Positions 61,317-64,000 of a stretch of 64,000 nt of DNA are shown one piece after another (position 1 is the stretch's first letter; each line of letters opens with the position of its first letter). The stretch is from Planctomycetota bacterium (lineage in GTDB: Bacteria; Planctomycetota; Phycisphaerae; Phycisphaerales; Phycisphaeraceae): positions 2,108,001 through 2,172,000 of the forward strand of contig CP066225.1 in assembly GCA_016350165.1 (NCBI GenBank), read 5' to 3'. The position numbers and the translations under genes are program-made. The notes below the pieces were generated by a model. That model saw only the letters and a program-made list of their open reading frames with translations, was not told the DNA's origin and did not search any database.

Positions 61317-62744
61317 TTAATCGAGATAAAAATTCCAGAAGGCATTGGTGAGGAAACGGTCGCCGGTCATGACGCGGAAGACGGAGCCTGTTGCGGCTTC
61401 GATGAGCATGAGATATTGAACGCCTTCTACAATTTTTTCTTCAACTTCAAACTCAAGTGTGCGTGTGAGAATTTGTCTAATAAGGGTTGCACATTCCAGT
61501 GGGGTACGAGCAACGAGGACGCCGTTGGCGACGCCGGTCTGAAGATGAACCTGTATACCGAGTGGGTGAGAGTGCTTAAGTGTATCGGCGCGCTTGTCGT
61601 AGTGCTTGATAATTTCTACGCCTAACCGGCGCTTAGCCTTAGTTATATCTATAGCGTTTATATCAGCAAGCCATGACTGGACTTGTGAATCTTTCCATGC
61701 GAGTTTGGGATTAAAGACTTTAAGTTGCCCAAGAATAAGTTCGGCTTCAGTTGCATCAGGATGACTGAGCGCGACCATCTTAAGAAGGCTTTCAACGTGC
61801 GAATCAATCTCGTTTGAATCGAACCTTGGAATATATGCGACGACCGGCTTACCTTGCGCGAGAGTGCTTGCAAGCTCGGAGTCTTTACCGAAGGTGTCGC
61901 TTTCTTGTGCGAGATACAAGGTGCAAAAAGCACGTTTGAGCATGAGCGCTTCGGAAAGTCCTTTATCGATACGATCTGCACAGTAGGCTTGCGTTGGATC
62001 GAACCAACGAACTTTAAGTTCAGCAAGTGCATCACTACTGAAAACATCACGTACAACTTCATTGATGATCTGGTATTCATGTCGCTCACGCATAGAAGTT
62101 GCGACATAAACATCCATATGATCGGAAGTGAGGTAAGCATCTTGATTACGTTTTGCTCTGCTGACGATCTCTTCACGCTCTCTGAGTTGTTTAAGTACTT
62201 CAGGGTTGTTTGGGTTTTCTTCTAGCTGAAGTTTAAGTTGGCGTTCAATGAGGTAGCCGAGGTAGTAGGTTTTTTCAGCAGCGATGACATCAACCGGCCA
62301 AAGTGGATCGTGACGTTGCTTGAAGATTTCTTCGTCGACAGGTCCGATGCGTTCGATTTCGTCATGAAGATTCGTGGTGAATGAGCTGAGATATTTGAAG
62401 CCGAATTTAACGTTGCCATAGTTGAGGATTGCAAGTTTTCGAAAACGATCAATACCTTTGCCCATATCTTCAAGACTAGCGAAAGCTTCGCCGCCGACGT
62501 ATTCGGTGTCGCCATCAATGAGGAAACGGAAGAAGCTTGGCGAGACACGGTCGTAGCCAAGTAAGAGAAGCATTTCGTTGAATTGACTGTAACCAACGCC
62601 GGAGCCTGAAAGAAGGTCATCAACTTTGTCGGAGAGTTGTCTGTCGAACTCGGCTTTCTGGCCGGTGAGTTGACGCAGTAAATCACAGATCTTCAATTGA
62701 GTCGTCTCCACTACTTTTTCGATAACACTGATTTCAGATGACAT
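61317..62744 (-). CDS. Large protein with a deoxyribosyltransferase/TIR-like domain, unknown
   Basis: 475 residues in three parts. Residues 1-205 are helical (RFFLIDGDTEYVGGEAFASL-like and charged helices). Residues 209-308 read DVYVATSMRERHEY, WFDPTQAYC, DKGLSEALMLKRAFCTLYLAQ and KDSELASTLAQGKPVVAYIP, which follows the nucleoside 2-deoxyribosyltransferase/TIR-like Rossmann pattern: strand one, a mid D-x-G-L-x-E-A-L, and a terminal Glu (E290) before GKPVVAY. Residues 350-475 form another mixed domain. An N-glycosidase or NAD-cleaving activity is possible, perhaps in stress or phage defence, but this is inference. It is monocistronic. Confidence 0.6.
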   Translation of the reverse strand: MSSEISVIEKVVETTQLKICDLLRQLTGQKAEFDRQLSDKVDDLLSGSGVGYSQFNEMLLLLGYDRVSPSFFRFLIDGDTEYVGGEAFASLEDMGKGIDRFRKLAILNYGNVKFGFKYLSSFTTNLHDEIERIGPVDEEIFKQRHDPLWPVDVIAAEKTYYLGYLIERQLKLQLEENPNNPEVLKQLREREEIVSRAKRNQDAYLTSDHMDVYVATSMRERHEYQIINEVVRDVFSSDALAELKVRWFDPTQAYCADRIDKGLSEALMLKRAFCTLYLAQESDTFGKDSELASTLAQGKPVVAYIPRFDSNEIDSHVESLLKMVALSHPDATEAELILGQLKVFNPKLAWKDSQVQSWLADINAIDITKAKRRLGVEIIKHYDKRADTLKHSHPLGIQVHLQTGVANGVLVARTPLECATLIRQILTRTLEFEVEEKIVEGVQYLMLIEAATGSVFRVMTGDRFLTNAFWNFYLD

Positions 62745-63102
62745 GCGTTAACCCCGCTTTTCGCATCGGCTCAACTGCGTTGCCTCTGCCCAATGACTGG
62801 GACAATTTTGACGGCTTAGTACTTGCGAATTCTGATGAATTTCAGCAACAAGGCAAACTTCCAAAGCTATGCCAATTCACAACGTTAACGGTTTTAAAGC
62901 TTGAAAACAACAGTATTTCACTGTTTTTGAAGATGGGTGAAATAGTGTGAAAACTTGTGTAGTGTGTATATGAACAGTCGAATCAACAACATATACCAAA
63001 AAGATATCGGAGGACCACAACCCATCGTATAATCCGCAGGACTCATTATGTGAAGTGCCCAATTATTAACATCGCGACAAATGTTACAGTTGAGAATTAA
63101 AA
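62745..63102. other. Divergent spacer before the lyase gene
   Basis: 358 bases with no convincing gene. TATTTCAC (62914-62921) and GTGAAATA (62937-62944) form an inverted repeat with 15 bases between, a possible operator. Confidence 0.45.
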
Positions 63103-64000
63103 ATGAAGCGTGGATTAGCTGAACGGTTGGGATCAATCAAGGTCGAGCATCCAAGGTTGGGATTGAGTGATGCTGAGGTTGGCCTGATTTGCGATGCAAT
63201 TGAGCGAGGAAAGCCGGTGGCACGGGAGTGGTTTACTAATGCGCAAATAGATGCAGATTCGTACTTGAGCGAAGAGATTCTTAAGTATGAGATTGAGGGT
63301 GGGTTGAGACTTTTGTATGTTGCGCAAGAAGCAGTTAGACGGATGTATACGCTTTGTTTGACTTATCGCATTACTAAAGAAAAACGCTATGCAAAACGAG
63401 CTATCGATGAGCTTTTGAATGTGTGCTGGTTTACTGATTGGAATCCGAGACATTTTTTGGATTGCGCGGAAATGACGCATGCGGTTTCGATTGGATATGA
63501 CTGGCTGCATGACGAGTTAAATAAACGGCAACGTAAAGTGATTGTTGAAGCGATTGTAAAAAAGGGATTACAGCCGGGGCTTGAGTGTTTTGAAAAGAAA
63601 ATCAGATGGACGTTTGAAACGAATAATTGGAATTTGATTTGCGCGACAGGGATGATTGTTGGGTGCTTAGCTGTAAGTGATCTGGAACGTGAGATTGCAA
63701 ATGATCTATTTAGCCGCTGTATTGATATTGTAAAGTTACCGTTGGACCAGTTTGCGCCTGATGGAGGCTGGTTTGAAGGGCCAGCTTATTGGCGGTACAC
63801 GACCGAGTATATGACGCTATTGTTTCGAGTTTTACAATCCAGTTTAGGAACCGATTTCGGTCTGTCGAAAAAGGCTGGGATTGCGGAAACAGCCAAGTTT
63901 CCAATTTATATGATTGGGCCGACGTATCGGTTTTTTAATTATGCTGATAGTGTTGATGAGGTAAAACCTGCTCCTCATCTATTGGATTTGGCGAATCGGT
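63103..64000 (+). CDS. Heparinase II/III or alginate-lyase-like polysaccharide lyase (partial, runs off window)
   Basis: 299 codons from ATG 63103 to the window end with no stop. The frame has the helical toroid typical of heparinase II/III and PL15/PL17 lyases: HFLDCAEMTHAVSIGYDWLHDEL, FETNNWNLICATGM (N-x-N-W-N) and PDGGWFEGPAYWRYTTEYM. These enzymes cleave uronic-acid polysaccharides such as alginate or heparin by beta-elimination, which would suit a marine, algae-associated planctomycete. No signal peptide is seen at this start. GAGAA lies six bases upstream. Confidence 0.8.
   Translation, partial: MKRGLAERLGSIKVEHPRLGLSDAEVGLICDAIERGKPVAREWFTNAQIDADSYLSEEILKYEIEGGLRLLYVAQEAVRRMYTLCLTYRITKEKRYAKRAIDELLNVCWFTDWNPRHFLDCAEMTHAVSIGYDWLHDELNKRQRKVIVEAIVKKGLQPGLECFEKKIRWTFETNNWNLICATGMIVGCLAVSDLEREIANDLFSRCIDIVKLPLDQFAPDGGWFEGPAYWRYTTEYMTLLFRVLQSSLGTDFGLSKKAGIAETAKFPIYMIGPTYRFFNYADSVDEVKPAPHLLDLANR

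Noticed and set aside
1-64000. tRNA, rRNA, CRISPR, insertion sequences
   Set aside because: No T-loop GGTTCGA pattern in intergenic DNA, no rRNA cores, no regular repeat-spacer array and no transposase or integrase frame were found by eye.

Overview
The window reads as chromosomal DNA from a planctomycete, most likely class Phycisphaerae. The clues are ten genes or fragments with a PEP-CTERM type sorting tail (mostly PEPASxSLLAL followed by Arg/Lys), a pseudopilin of the FTLIELLVVI plus H-x-DG type, moderate GC content and loosely packed genes separated by strong hairpin terminators. I see no rRNA, tRNA, CRISPR array, transposase or integrase. The taxonomic call is an inference from protein style, not a database match.

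Layout. 0-5.2 kb: an HTH-receiver regulator, recO, a membrane glycosyltransferase, an adenylate-kinase-type kinase and a pseudopilin. 5.2-8.8 kb: an iscR-iscS-iscU-iscA iron-sulfur assembly operon. 8.8-16.5 kb: secreted and membrane proteins of unknown role, a TlyA-like rRNA methyltransferase lacking its S4 domain, class I aldolase, a histidine phosphatase, an RNA 2',3'-cyclic phosphodiesterase and three adjacent ABM-domain monooxygenases. 16.5-18.8 kb: a non-coding stretch with a candidate structured RNA, then mraZ standing apart from any cell-wall cluster and carrying repeated TGGGG sites in its promoter. 18.8-24 kb: a receiver-GGDEF diguanylate cyclase, lgt, rnr and a YlbF-family protein. 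24-27 kb: three tandem TauE/SafE permeases.

27.5-30.4 kb holds two PEP-CTERM proteins and a 37-codon ORF that looks like a signal peptide joined directly to a sorting tail. 30.6-41.8 kb is a complete methylmalonyl-CoA module, all on the minus strand: CoA-transferase, biotin ligase, four subunits of a sodium-pumping decarboxylase (beta, biotin carrier, gamma/delta, carboxyltransferase), epimerase, mutase catalytic subunit, MeaB GTPase and mutase B12 subunit. Together they can turn succinate into propionyl-CoA and CO2 while exporting Na+, or run in reverse. No biotin carboxylase is present, which favours the decarboxylase reading. 42.5-47.7 kb is an array of six paralogous PEP-CTERM proteins of an unrecognised family.

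47.8-64 kb: a metallo-beta-lactamase-fold hydrolase, a MATE exporter, an odd PTPSA-tailed secreted protein with a sigma-54-like promoter, a large membrane-anchored protein, agmatine deiminase and N-carbamoylputrescine amidase (agmatine to putrescine), two PilZ proteins, folP, an esterase, a protein with a deoxyribosyltransferase/TIR-like domain, and the start of a heparinase/alginate-lyase-type polysaccharide lyase that runs off the window.

Structure not explained by genes: a palindrome CTAA-N7-TTAG occurs at least twelve times, always at gene borders and often over a stop codon; a CGACCT-N2-TGGTCAACG element occurs three times; two 0.6-kb spacers share strong strand asymmetry and GTGCGCAC octamers; and the G/C strand skew changes sign several times.
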